64,000 bases of DNA, taken from assembly GCF_001982635.1 (NCBI RefSeq), contig NZ_MKFI01000001.1, positions 1,196,891-1,260,890 of the forward strand, read 5' to 3'. How positions within the stretch are numbered: the first letter of the stretch is position 1; each line of letters starts with the position of its first letter. Both the position numbers and the translations under genes were made by a program. The notes beneath the pieces were generated by a model. That model searched no databases and was not told the DNA's origin. It saw only the letters and a program-made list of their open reading frames with translations. Positions 15,935 to 23,400 of the stretch are shown one piece after another. This DNA is from Bradyrhizobium mercantei (GTDB lineage: Bacteria; Pseudomonadota; Alphaproteobacteria; Rhizobiales; Xanthobacteraceae).

Positions 15935-16363
15935 ATGAAAATCGAGACCGGTATGGAAAACAATACCACGGATATTTGTGGCGGCGGTGACTGCGAGAGC
16001 TGCCCCACCGACCCCGCTTTGCTGATCGACTCCAAGCAGGCGATCCATGCGCTCAGCGGCAAGTGGAAGCTCGAGATCCTGTTCACGCTGATGCATGGCG
16101 GCGTGCGGTTCGGCGCGCTGCGCCGCGCGCTCATGCCGATCACCCAGCACATGCTGAGCGCGCAGCTGCGCGAGCTCGAGCGCGACGGGCTGGTGGCGCG
16201 CAAGGTGCTCGCCGAGAAGCCGCTGCAGGTCGAATACGAGCTGACGGATTCGGCCTGGGGCCTGACGCCGGCTTTCCGCGAATTGCTCGTATGGTCGAAG
16301 ACCTACGGCCCGCGCCGCAGCGCGCAGGCAAGCGAGACGGCACTCGGAGCCGAACTGGCTTGA
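15935..16363 (+). CDS. HxlR-family regulator with three N-terminal cysteines
   Basis: A 142-residue winged-helix protein with the HxlR pattern 'IHALSGKWKLEILFTLMHGG', 'GALRRALMPITQHMLSAQLR' and 'ERDGLVARKVL'. The N-terminus carries 'ICGGGDCESCP', three cysteines in seven residues, in the place where redox-sensing HxlR proteins have their sensor cysteine. It is divergent from the reductase gene at 14812. An inverted repeat GGTAT-N8-ATACC lies at 15950-15967, over the N-terminal codons, so either it is part of the operator or the start is at the second ATG (15953). Confidence 0.88.
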   Translation: MKIETGMENNTTDICGGGDCESCPTDPALLIDSKQAIHALSGKWKLEILFTLMHGGVRFGALRRALMPITQHMLSAQLRELERDGLVARKVLAEKPLQVEYELTDSAWGLTPAFRELLVWSKTYGPRRSAQASETALGAELA

Positions 16364-16393
16364 CTGCCGTCTCGCCTTCAGAGCGGCATGCGA

Positions 16394-17200
16394 TCAACCC
16401 ATACCAAGCGCCATCCGGATCGCGATCTCGACCGGCGAATAGGCGGCATCGTCACGCTGGAGCCGGTACGGCTCACCGGCGCCGAGCGCAGGCTGGGCCA
16501 TGAAGCGCGGCGTCTTTCCCCGATGCATCTGCGCGGCGTGCACCAGCAGCGGATGGCACAGATAGACCGTGCCCGCCTCGCCGGTTGCCAGCGCGATCTC
16601 GCAATCGGCCCCCATCTGCTCGAGGTTCATGCGTGCGCGTCCCGCCTCGCCCGCCGGCGCGAGGTATCGCGCCATCGGCAGATGCGACCCGACCCGGATC
16701 CGGGTCGGCGCATCGTGCTCGCCGACGTCGGAGAACAGGAACAGCATCAACAGCGCGCGGCCGCGCGAGTTGACGTTCACCCGCCAGGCGGAGAAGTCGC
16801 TCCGCTCGTTCGGGTCGCAATCATCGCCGGGGAAGCTGACATCGACATGCCAGCCGGCATCACCGGGATCGTCCGGATGCGGAAACCGCACCGGGAAGGT
16901 CCCGATGTTGTCGCGCGGGCGCCAGCGGCCCGGACCTGCGATCTGGTCGAACGCCCGGTGCAGCACCGGCGTGTTGATCGCCTCCCGGAACGGCGTGCCG
17001 CCATAGCCGGGCAGCCGCACCACCGGGCGCGTCCAGGTCGAGGGGGCGTGCTCGCGGCATGGCAAGTCACGCCACATGATGGCGCGCCCGGCATCGGCGA
17101 GTTCGCGGGGAAAGGCGTTGTCGATTCGGACAAAGCCCTGCGCAATGAATTGCGCGATCTGCGCGTCGCTGAGCGCACGCGCGTCGTCTCGATCGTTCAT
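16394..17200 (-). CDS. Phytanoyl-CoA dioxygenase family protein
   Basis: The 268-residue product fits the PhyH family of Fe(II)/2-oxoglutarate oxygenases. It starts with 'LSDAQIAQFIAQGFVRIDNA', has the iron-binding His-x-Asp in 'GWHVDVSFPG' near residue 118, and a C-terminal 'VYLCHPLLVHAAQMHRG' region that would supply the distal His and the 2-oxoglutarate-binding Arg. Bacterial members hydroxylate varied small molecules, so the substrate is not predicted. It is a single gene convergent with the HxlR gene. Confidence 0.85.
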   Translation of the reverse strand: MNDRDDARALSDAQIAQFIAQGFVRIDNAFPRELADAGRAIMWRDLPCREHAPSTWTRPVVRLPGYGGTPFREAINTPVLHRAFDQIAGPGRWRPRDNIGTFPVRFPHPDDPGDAGWHVDVSFPGDDCDPNERSDFSAWRVNVNSRGRALLMLFLFSDVGEHDAPTRIRVGSHLPMARYLAPAGEAGRARMNLEQMGADCEIALATGEAGTVYLCHPLLVHAAQMHRGKTPRFMAQPALGAGEPYRLQRDDAAYSPVEIAIRMALGMG

Positions 17201-17456
17201 GATTGTCTCTCAAACTGTCGCCAGTCATCGATGGTCCGCGCTGCGCGGAACCTGACCGGCCCATTCGGTTCACTGGAACCCGACAAGCGGAGCTTGCCGG
17301 GGGTGATCAGCGCTTCCGCGCGGAAGCGTGTTTCCTGCCCGGAAACGAGATCAGCCCAGGAAGAACACCGAGGCGATGTTGAGAGTGCGTGTCATCATGG
17401 CGGCGCGAACCTACAACCGGTGCGCGCCGGAATCAATTTGCAGTGGCCCGCCGCCA
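17201..17456. other. Intergenic region upstream of the PhyH gene
   Basis: No coding sequence is supported here. A perfect hairpin CGCTTCC-GCGC-GGAAGCG lies at 17311-17328. In the minus-strand direction it would fall downstream of nothing annotated and upstream of the PhyH gene, so its role is unclear. Confidence 0.4.
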
Positions 17457-17867
17457 CTACTCGTCGCGATAGACCTTCTCGCGCTTCTCGTGGCGTTCCT
17501 GCGCCTCCACCGACAGCGTCGCGATCGGGCGGGCTTCGAGCCGCTTCAGCGAGATCGGGTCACCGGTCTCTTCGCAATAGCCGTAGGTGTTGTCTTCGAT
17601 GCGCTGGAGCGCCGCGTCGATCTTCGAGATCAGCTTGCGCTGACGGTCGCGGGCACGAAGCTCGATCGCGCGGTCGGTTTCCGAGGAAGCTCGGTCCGCG
17701 AGGTCGGGGTGATTGACGTTTTCTTCCTGCAACGTCTGCAGCGTGACCTTCGATTCGCGGAGGATCTCATCCTTCCAGGCCAGCAGCTTGGCGCGGAAAT
17801 AATCGCGCTGCCGCTCATTCATGAAAGGCTCTTTTTCAGTCGGCCGGTAGTTCTTCAGCTTTTCCAA
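17457..17867 (-). CDS. dksA: DksA-type RNA polymerase-binding regulator
   Basis: DksA binds the RNA polymerase secondary channel and works with ppGpp to adjust transcription. The protein has the coiled-coil hairpin ('HPDLADRASSETDRAIELRA', with the Asp/Ala tip) and the C-terminal zinc-finger-like region 'YGYCEETGDPI...LEARPIATLS'. Only one of the four usual zinc cysteines is kept, as in other alphaproteobacterial DksA proteins. The reading from a TTG at 17867 keeps 'NYRPTEKEPF', which aligns with rhizobial DksA; an ATG at 17822 ('MNERQRDYF') is the alternative start. Confidence 0.92.
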   Translation of the reverse strand: MEKLKNYRPTEKEPFMNERQRDYFRAKLLAWKDEILRESKVTLQTLQEENVNHPDLADRASSETDRAIELRARDRQRKLISKIDAALQRIEDNTYGYCEETGDPISLKRLEARPIATLSVEAQERHEKREKVYRDE

Positions 17868-18044
17868 AGGCAGCCATGTCCCTGTCTGGCGGAGGGAACA
17901 AAACCCCTCCGCGCGGCGCCTTATATAGCCACGTCATGTGACAGACAATATCTGCCACCACGAAAGGCGGGCCGCCCCCAAGGCCTTGCACAGGCAAACT
18001 TATCCGCCCTGCTTGGGGGCCGCCTCAGCCCTGCTCCCGCCCCC

Positions 18045-18656
18045 TCAATAGCCGACCGTGAAGCGCTGGCGGATATGGGCCGGGCGCTCGATTTCGTCGG
18101 CGAGTGCAACTGCGAAATCCTCGAACGAGATCGAGCTTTTGCCGTCGGCGGCGGTCAGAAGCTGGTCGGTCCCGAGCCGGAACTTGCCGGTCCGCTCGCC
18201 CGCCACGAACAGCGCCGAGGGCGACAAAAAGGTCCAGTTCAGGTCGTTCTCGCGGCGCAGCATGTCGAGGAATTCGGCCCCTTTCGTTGCCTCGGCCTTG
18301 TACTGGGCCGGGAAGTTCGGCGTGGTCACCAGGCGGACGCCGGGGGCCACGTCGAGGCTGCCGGCACCGCCGACGACCAGGTAACGGCCGACCCCGGAGG
18401 CCTTGGCGGCCCCGATCAGCTTGAGGGGGTCGCTGACCGAGAAATGGACGGAACTGATCGCGGCGTCGTGGCCGGCCCACAGCGCGGCCAGGCCCGCCTG
18501 GTCGTTGACGTCCCCCTTGGTGGCGGTGACACCCGGCAGGGTCGCGATCTTCTCAGGGTTGCGGGCGATGGCGGTGACGGCGTGGCCGCGGCGGGCCAGT
18601 TCCGCGGTGAGGCGCGAGCCGGCCTGGCCGGACGCGCCGGCGATGGCGATCTTCAT
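18045..18656 (-). CDS. NAD(P)-binding oxidoreductase (atypical SDR)
   Basis: The 203-residue protein opens with the Rossmann motif 'IAGASGQAGSRLTAELARRG' and has the atypical-SDR features 'DVNDQAGLAALWAGHDAAIS' and 'VGRYLVVGGAGSLDV'. It resembles the small NmrA/biliverdin-reductase-B-like oxidoreductases, which often reduce quinones or flavins. GGAG lies eight bases before the ATG at 18656. A HxlR regulator is divergent, about 100 bases away, recalling the qorB/ytfH-type arrangement of a quinone reductase with its HxlR regulator. Confidence 0.87.
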   Translation of the reverse strand: MKIAIAGASGQAGSRLTAELARRGHAVTAIARNPEKIATLPGVTATKGDVNDQAGLAALWAGHDAAISSVHFSVSDPLKLIGAAKASGVGRYLVVGGAGSLDVAPGVRLVTTPNFPAQYKAEATKGAEFLDMLRRENDLNWTFLSPSALFVAGERTGKFRLGTDQLLTAADGKSSISFEDFAVALADEIERPAHIRQRFTVGY

Positions 18657-18758
18657 CAAAGTCTCCGATTGATAGTTTCCAATGGTGACTAGATAGCGAA
18701 ATGGATGTAGGTGTGAAGAAGGCACTCTTGTCTCACCTGATTACGCCGGAGTAACCCG

Positions 18759-19145
18759 ATGAAAGCCGCCAGCCTGAAGCCGGACGCCTACGCCGCCAAT
18801 TGCCCGACGCGCCAGATCCTCGACCGGGTCGGCGACAAATGGGCGGTGCTGATCCTGCTGCTGCTGCGCAGCGAGCCGATGCGCTTCAACCAGCTGCGCC
18901 GCGCCATCGAAGGCATCTCGCAGAAGATGCTGTCACAGGTGTTGAAGAGCCTGGAGCGCGACGGGCTGCTGCGCCGCCGCGCGATCGCAACCGTGCCGGT
19001 CACGGTGGAATATTCGATCACGCCGCTCGGATCGACGCTCGCCGAAGCGGTCGATCCGCTGCGCGACTGGGCCGAGCAGAATCTGAAGGAGGTGCTGGCT
19101 GCACAACGCCGATACGACGCGCAGCGCAAGGCGCTGGCGGCCTGA
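18759..19145 (+). CDS. HxlR-family transcriptional regulator
   Basis: A 128-residue winged-helix protein with 'CPTRQILDRVGDKWAVLILL', 'NQLRRAIEGISQKMLSQVLK' and 'ITPLGSTLAEAVDPLRDW'. A single N-terminal Cys precedes 'PTRQIL', the position used for thiol-based sensing in YodB/QorR-type HxlR proteins. It is divergent from the NAD(P)-binding oxidoreductase gene. The 102-base gap contains TAGT-N11-ACTA (near 18675-18693), a possible operator. Confidence 0.9.
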   Translation: MKAASLKPDAYAANCPTRQILDRVGDKWAVLILLLLRSEPMRFNQLRRAIEGISQKMLSQVLKSLERDGLLRRRAIATVPVTVEYSITPLGSTLAEAVDPLRDWAEQNLKEVLAAQRRYDAQRKALAA

Positions 19146-19185
19146 GGCACTGGCGGCGTGACAGAGATGACTTGATCGAGAGAGC

Positions 19186-19599
19186 CTAGTATTGCCCGGC
19201 CTTGGCGAGCTCGACCTCGACGCGCAGCTCGATCTCGCTCAGCACGGCATCGAGGCCGGGATCGCCGGAGGATTCCTTCAGGCTCGCGGCGGCGTCACGC
19301 AGCCGGTTCACCGTGGAGGAATCGAAATTGCCGGACAGCAGTCCGAGCTTGAGCGCGTCGAGCACGTCGAGTGCGCCCTTGCCGCGCGCCACCGAGCGCT
19401 TGCGGCGTTCGGTCGGGTCTTCGACGCCCTGCAGCGCGAGCAGCGCATCGAGGCTGGCGGCGGCCTTTGGCGCCGCGGTGGAGCGGACCTCCTCCTGCGC
19501 GGTCGTCGCGTCCGGCAGCGAGAAGCCGCTCGACGAGGTGCGCCGCGTCGAGCTGGTGGACGTGCCAAGCGTGGTGCCGTTCGGTCCGTAGATGCGCAT
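19186..19599 (-). CDS. fliX: Flagellar assembly regulator FliX
   Basis: FliX couples completion of early flagellar structures to activity of the sigma-54 activator FlbD in Caulobacter. The 137-residue product begins 'MRIYGPNGTTLGTSTSS', matching the family N-terminus, and has the conserved C-terminal helical part 'LDVLDALKLGLLSG' and 'LDAVLSEIELRVEVELAKAG'. The start at 19599 is chosen for this N-terminal match. It is divergent from flgI, the arrangement known in Caulobacter, and a CtrA-like box lies about 45 bases upstream. Confidence 0.93.
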   Translation of the reverse strand: MRIYGPNGTTLGTSTSSTRRTSSSGFSLPDATTAQEEVRSTAAPKAAASLDALLALQGVEDPTERRKRSVARGKGALDVLDALKLGLLSGNFDSSTVNRLRDAAASLKESSGDPGLDAVLSEIELRVEVELAKAGQY

Positions 19600-19642
19600 C
19601 TGGTGATCCCGCAGGCCTGAATGGGCCGAGCATCGCCGTTTT

Positions 19643-19662
19643 ATGGTTAACGGCGCGTAAAC
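19643..19662 (-). promoter_or_regulatory. CtrA-like box upstream of fliX
   Basis: Read on the minus strand the sequence is TTTA-N7-TTAACCAT, seven of eight bases of TTAA-N7-TTAA plus the extended CCAT. It resembles the box before fliL, including the shared ATGGTTAACGG. It lies about 45 bases upstream of the fliX start, a usual position for a promoter activated by CtrA. Confidence 0.55.
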
Positions 19663-19778
19663 GACCCGGCAATTTCTGCAGCCCACACGGCAGTTTCGCG
19701 CTCCCTGGCCAACCGGAGGAAAATGTCGATCCGATAATTTCGATAAATATATCAACACATTGCGAAGCCAAGACGGAG

Positions 19779-19794
19779 TGGCACGCAGCTCGCA
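19779..19794 (+). promoter_or_regulatory. Sigma-54 promoter of flgI
   Basis: TGGCACGCAGCTCGCA fits the RpoN consensus, with GG and GC exactly 10 bases apart. It would start a leader of about 60 bases before flgI. A TTAACCAT half-site on the opposite strand (in GCATGGTTAATGG) overlaps its -12 end, so CtrA could compete with or tune it. Confidence 0.85.
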
Positions 19795-19864
19795 TGGTTA
19801 ATGGCGGATCGCCGTCATGGGAGTGTCGCGTGATCCGCGAGTTCAGTTCGAGGGGAGCTTCGGG

Positions 19865-20989
19865 ATGCCCGGCATCCGCATCGCAAATCTATTCGCAGTG
19901 GCCTGCGCCGCGCTGCTGGCGCTGGCGGCCTCCGTCATGCCGGCCGCCGCGACGTCGCGGATCAAGGACCTCGCCAATATCGAGGGCGTGCGCCAGAACC
20001 AGTTGATCGGCTACGGCCTCGTCGTCGGCCTCAACGGCACCGGCGACACGCTGAACAACATCCCCTTCACCAAGCAATCACTGCAAGCGATGCTCGAGCG
20101 CATGGGCGTCAACATCCGCGGCGCCACCATCCGCACCGGCAACGTCGCCGCCGTGATGGTCACCGGCAACCTGCCGCCGTTCGGCACCCAGGGCACGCGG
20201 ATGGACGTCACCGTCTCCGCGCTCGGCGACGCCAAGAACCTGCAGGGCGGCACCCTGCTCGTCACCCCCCTGCTCGGCGCGGATGGCAATGTCTACGCGG
20301 TGGCACAGGGATCCGTGGCGGTCGCCGGCTTCGCGGCCGAAGGCGCCGCCGCCAGCGTCGTGCGCGGCGTGCCGACGGTCGGACGGATCGCCAACGGCGC
20401 CATCATCGAGCGCGAGATCGAATTCGCACTCAACCGCCTGCCCAATGTGCGGCTCGCGCTGCGCAACGCCGACTTCACGACAGCAAAGCGGATCGCCGCC
20501 GCGGTCAACGACTATCTCGGCGTCAAGACCGCCGAACCGATCGATCCGTCCACGGTGCAACTCTCGATCCCGCCGGAGTTCAAAGGCAACGTCGTTGCCT
20601 TCCTGACCGAGATCGAGCAGTTGCAGGTCGAGCCCGACCTTACCGCGAAGATCGTGATCGACGAGCGCTCCGGCATCATCGTGATGGGCCGCGATGTTCG
20701 CGTCGCCACCGTCGCGGTGGCGCAGGGCAACCTCACCGTCACGATCTCGGAGAGCCCGCAGGTCAGCCAGCCCAATCCGCTGTCGCGCGGCCGAACGGTC
20801 GTGACACCGCGCACCAGCGTCGGCGTCAGCGAGGACGGCAAGAAATTCGCGCTCGTCAGAAACGGCGTCTCGCTGCAGCAACTCGTCGACGGCCTCAACG
20901 GCCTCGGCATCGGACCGCGCGACCTGATCAGCATCCTGCAGGCGATCAAGGCCGCCGGCGGGATCGAAGCCGACATCGAGGTGATGTGA
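19865..20989 (+). CDS. flgI: Flagellar P-ring protein FlgI
   Basis: FlgI forms the periplasmic P ring around the rod. The 374-residue precursor has a Sec signal peptide (about residues 1-30) and then the family start 'SRIKDLANIEGVRQNQLIGY' and 'GLVVGLNGTGDT'. Further motifs are 'NVAAVMVTGNLPPFGTQGTR', 'GSVAVAGFAAEGAAASV' and 'GIIVMGRDVRVATVAVAQGN'. The start at 19865 follows GAGGGGAG and leaves a normal signal peptide. First gene of the plus-strand group flgI-flgJ-flgN-like-flaG-like, with a sigma-54 promoter at 19779. Confidence 0.97.
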   Translation: MPGIRIANLFAVACAALLALAASVMPAAATSRIKDLANIEGVRQNQLIGYGLVVGLNGTGDTLNNIPFTKQSLQAMLERMGVNIRGATIRTGNVAAVMVTGNLPPFGTQGTRMDVTVSALGDAKNLQGGTLLVTPLLGADGNVYAVAQGSVAVAGFAAEGAAASVVRGVPTVGRIANGAIIEREIEFALNRLPNVRLALRNADFTTAKRIAAAVNDYLGVKTAEPIDPSTVQLSIPPEFKGNVVAFLTEIEQLQVEPDLTAKIVIDERSGIIVMGRDVRVATVAVAQGNLTVTISESPQVSQPNPLSRGRTVVTPRTSVGVSEDGKKFALVRNGVSLQQLVDGLNGLGIGPRDLISILQAIKAAGGIEADIEVM

Positions 20990-21345
20990 TGGCGAGCCTG
21001 ATCAACAGCACCACCGGCAGCATGCCGAACAAGGCGCTGATGCCGATGTTCAACGGCCGCCCCGATCCCGTGCTGCAGGACGCGATGAAGAAGGTCACGC
21101 CGCAGCAGATTACCAAGGCGAAGGCGACCGCGACCGATTTCGAATCGATGTTCCTCAACTCGATGTTCTCGCAGATGACGACCGGCCTGAAGGGCGACGG
21201 CCCCTACGGCGACACGGTCGGCACCGGCCCATGGCGCTCGATGCTGACCGACGAGTATTCGAAGAACTTCGCCAAATCCGGCGGTGTCGGCATTTCCAAC
21301 GAAGTGTTCCGCTCGCTGATCCTGCAGCAGGCGAACAAGAGCTAA
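20989..21345 (+). CDS. flgJ: FlgJ-like rod-binding protein (no muramidase domain)
   Basis: This 118-residue protein matches only the N-terminal rod-capping half of FlgJ: 'AKATATDFESMFLNSMFSQM' and 'MLTDEYSKNFAKSGGVGISN'. The peptidoglycan-hydrolase half found in enteric FlgJ is absent, as in other alphaproteobacteria, where the hydrolase is a separate protein. Its ATG overlaps the flgI stop (TGATG), so the two are translationally coupled. Confidence 0.93.
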   Translation: MASLINSTTGSMPNKALMPMFNGRPDPVLQDAMKKVTPQQITKAKATATDFESMFLNSMFSQMTTGLKGDGPYGDTVGTGPWRSMLTDEYSKNFAKSGGVGISNEVFRSLILQQANKS

Positions 21346-21369
21346 TTCCGTTTCCCAAGGAGCAGCGCG

Positions 21370-21867
21370 ATGAACCAGCGTCCACAGCAGCCGCGGCCCG
21401 CCGCCCCCGCCGCGCGGCCCGCGACGAAAACGCCTCCCGACGTCGCCCGTCTCGCCAACGAGCTGACCGAAGTGATGAGCGCGCTGCTCGCCGTCGTCGA
21501 GCAGGAAACCGAGTTCGTCCGCGCCGGCAAGATCCGCGAGGGCATGCGGCTCGAGGCGCAGAAGTCGGACCTGTCGCGGCGCTACATGCTCGCGGTGGAG
21601 CATCTGAAATCGATGCAGAAGATGCTGTCGCAGACCGAGCCCGAACTGCTCGCGACGCTGCGGCGTCATCACGAGACGTTTCGCGCCATGCTGCAGGTCA
21701 ACCTGACCGTGCTTGCGACCGCGCACGCGGTCTCCGAAGGCATCGTGCGCGGCGTCAATGCCGAAGTGCAGCGCCGCAACATCCCGAACACCTATACCGC
21801 GAACGGACAGCGCGCCACGCCGGGCCCGCGCAACATGACGCCGATCGCCGTCAGCCGCACGCTCTGA
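21370..21867 (+). CDS. FlgN-like flagellar protein
   Basis: The 165-residue product has a Pro/Ala-rich start and a long helical middle (about 25-135: 'LANELTEVMSALLAVVEQET', 'GMRLEAQKSDLSRRYMLAVE'). Its tail contains 'NIPNTYTANGQ', which resembles the C-terminus of FlgN-type export chaperones for the hook-junction proteins FlgK and FlgL. It lies 24 bases after flgJ, with AGGAGCAGCG before its ATG. The assignment rests on length, helical pattern and position; sequence similarity to enteric FlgN is weak. Confidence 0.6.
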   Translation: MNQRPQQPRPAAPAARPATKTPPDVARLANELTEVMSALLAVVEQETEFVRAGKIREGMRLEAQKSDLSRRYMLAVEHLKSMQKMLSQTEPELLATLRRHHETFRAMLQVNLTVLATAHAVSEGIVRGVNAEVQRRNIPNTYTANGQRATPGPRNMTPIAVSRTL

Positions 21868-22027
21868 CGCACACGCCGACAATTTAGCTCAATTCGACAC
21901 GTGCCGGTCAGCCCGGCATTCAGCGTGTTCCCTAACAGCCTATTGAGAGGTTCCCCGTAGAGTTGCGGATCGTGAGGGGTTGGGATTTGACTCAAGCGAA
22001 CTAGTGCCTGTGCACTACGAGGCTGCC

Positions 22028-22414
22028 ATGAGTACAGATTTCAACATCAAGCCGGTGGGGGCACCGGTTGCAGCGCCGATGATCACTCCTGTGAGCGATA
22101 CGGCGCAGAAGGCGGTGAAGACCGAATTGCCCGCGAGCCAGAGCGTCACCGCTCCGGAGCCGAGCGTGCGCGTCACGATCGATCCGAACGCCGTCAACGC
22201 GTCGATTTCAAATCAGGCTCCCTCGGTCACCGACCAGGTCATCATCGACCGCGACGCGCGCGCCGTGGTCTATCAGGTGGTCGACAATCGCACCAACCTG
22301 GTGGTGAGGCAGTTTCCGGAAGAAGCCGTATTGCGCCGACGCGCCTATTTCCACGCGCTCGATCTCAGCAAGGACGCGCCGACGCGGGCGCGTGCCACCG
22401 ACCGCCGCGCATAG
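22028..22414 (+). CDS. FlaG-like flagellar protein
   Basis: A 128-residue protein with a low-complexity N-terminal half and a C-terminal piece 'VIIDRDARAVVYQVVDNRTN' followed by 'VVRQFPEEAVLRRRAYFHAL'. That piece resembles the FlaG domain, where a 'vvyqviD..T.evvRqiPpee' pattern is typical. FlaG proteins influence filament length. The ATG at 22028 is used; an in-frame start at 21980 would add 16 residues. It lies about 160 bases after the FlgN-like gene, so it may have its own promoter. Confidence 0.65.
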   Translation: MSTDFNIKPVGAPVAAPMITPVSDTAQKAVKTELPASQSVTAPEPSVRVTIDPNAVNASISNQAPSVTDQVIIDRDARAVVYQVVDNRTNLVVRQFPEEAVLRRRAYFHALDLSKDAPTRARATDRRA

Positions 22415-22432
22415 ACGCCGGCGAACGACCTC

Positions 22433-22798
22433 TCAGGTCTTCTGCGTGGCGTAGGCCTTGTCGAGATAGGTCGATCCGGTGGCCGGATCGGTGACGACAT
22501 TGGCGATCAGCGCCGTCCCCTGCTGCACCAGCGAGAACTTGGTATCGCCGATCCGGAACGCGCCGTCCTTGATCAGCACGTCCTGATACTTGCTGGTGCC
22601 GTCGCTCTGGTAATGCACTTTGGCGCGGAAGCCGTCGACGTTCGACACCGAGATGTTGAACGACTTGTTGTTGGCGTATTTTCCGCTCCAGCTGCCCTCA
22701 TAGAGGTTCGGATCGACGGCGACATAGGGCGTCTTTGACGGAACCGTCAGGCCGGCGGCCTTGTAGTTCGCCGACAGGATGCTCAATACATCGGCCAT
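22433..22798 (-). CDS. Uncharacterised flagellar-cluster protein
   Basis: A 121-residue product starting 'MADVLSILSANYKAAGL' and then predicted mainly beta ('YEGSWSGKYANNKSFNISVS', 'GFRAKVHYQSDGTSKYQDVL', 'GDTKFSLVQQGTALIANVVT'). It has no signal peptide and no cysteine, and I do not recognise a family. It lies 29 bases downstream of flaF on the same strand and could be co-transcribed with it. The alternating strands and Ser/Asn/Thr content look like an extracellular or secreted protein, but that is inference. Confidence 0.65.
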   Translation of the reverse strand: MADVLSILSANYKAAGLTVPSKTPYVAVDPNLYEGSWSGKYANNKSFNISVSNVDGFRAKVHYQSDGTSKYQDVLIKDGAFRIGDTKFSLVQQGTALIANVVTDPATGSTYLDKAYATQKT

Positions 22799-22827
22799 GC
22801 CGCGCGCTCCGTCGCGAGACTACGCGA

Positions 22828-23193
22828 TCAGCCGCGGCCCGAGAGGCCGGCGGCGATATTGCAATTGATGTCGATCAGCGACTTCAGCTTGGCCGGGTCG
22901 GGATTCATCTGGATGTCGACGGTCTGCTTCATCACGAAGACGCCGATGTTGGCGATGTTCTGACGCACCTCGAGCGGCTGCGGATTGTCGTCGCCCTGCG
23001 CGGCACTGAGGAAAATCGACCACAGCCTCCGGTTGAACAGCAATGCGTGATCGAGCGCCCTGTCGAGACCGTTCCAGTTGGCCTGGACTTCCTGCAGTTG
23101 ACGGGCTGCCTTCAGGAGCGCCTGCGCCTCGATTTCACGTGGGGACGCCGTCGTCGTGGACGTACGAGCGTAGGCCTGGGCTGCATTCGACAT
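22828..23193 (-). CDS. flaF: Flagellin synthesis regulator FlaF
   Basis: FlaF is a cytoplasmic regulator or chaperone of flagellin that works with FlbT in alphaproteobacteria. The 121-residue protein matches the family: 'AAQAYARTSTTTASPREIEA', 'ALDHALLFNRRLWSIF', 'LPLEVRQNIANIG'-like 'QPLEVRQNIANIGVFVMKQT' and 'LKSLIDINCNIAAGL'. It lies directly downstream of the flagellin gene, separated by a terminator, so it is either transcribed by read-through or from its own promoter. Confidence 0.95.
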   Translation of the reverse strand: MSNAAQAYARTSTTTASPREIEAQALLKAARQLQEVQANWNGLDRALDHALLFNRRLWSIFLSAAQGDDNPQPLEVRQNIANIGVFVMKQTVDIQMNPDPAKLKSLIDINCNIAAGLSGRG

Positions 23194-23348
23194 TAATGAC
23201 CTCGATGGGATGCGGATTTCTTGAGCCGCGGAGACGCAATTCTAGCGCTCGATATTTATGCATCCGGCGCCTTTAAATATGGTTAGCAACCGTTACGAAA
23301 TGCGTCGTTCTGACGGCACGGACAGATACCGTAATATCCCGGAGACAA

Positions 23349-23380
23349 AGAAAAACGGCGGGGTTTCCCCCCGCCGTTCT
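23349..23380 (-). terminator. Terminator after the flagellin gene
   Basis: A 10-base perfect stem, AACGGCGGGG (23354-23363) with CCCCGCCGTT (23369-23378), has a 5-base loop. On the minus strand it ends in TTTTTC. It is a classical intrinsic terminator lying about 20 bases after the flagellin stop, and partly isolates flaF from flagellin transcription. Confidence 0.9.
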
Positions 23381-23400
23381 TGATGTGCTTGCCGGCGCGC

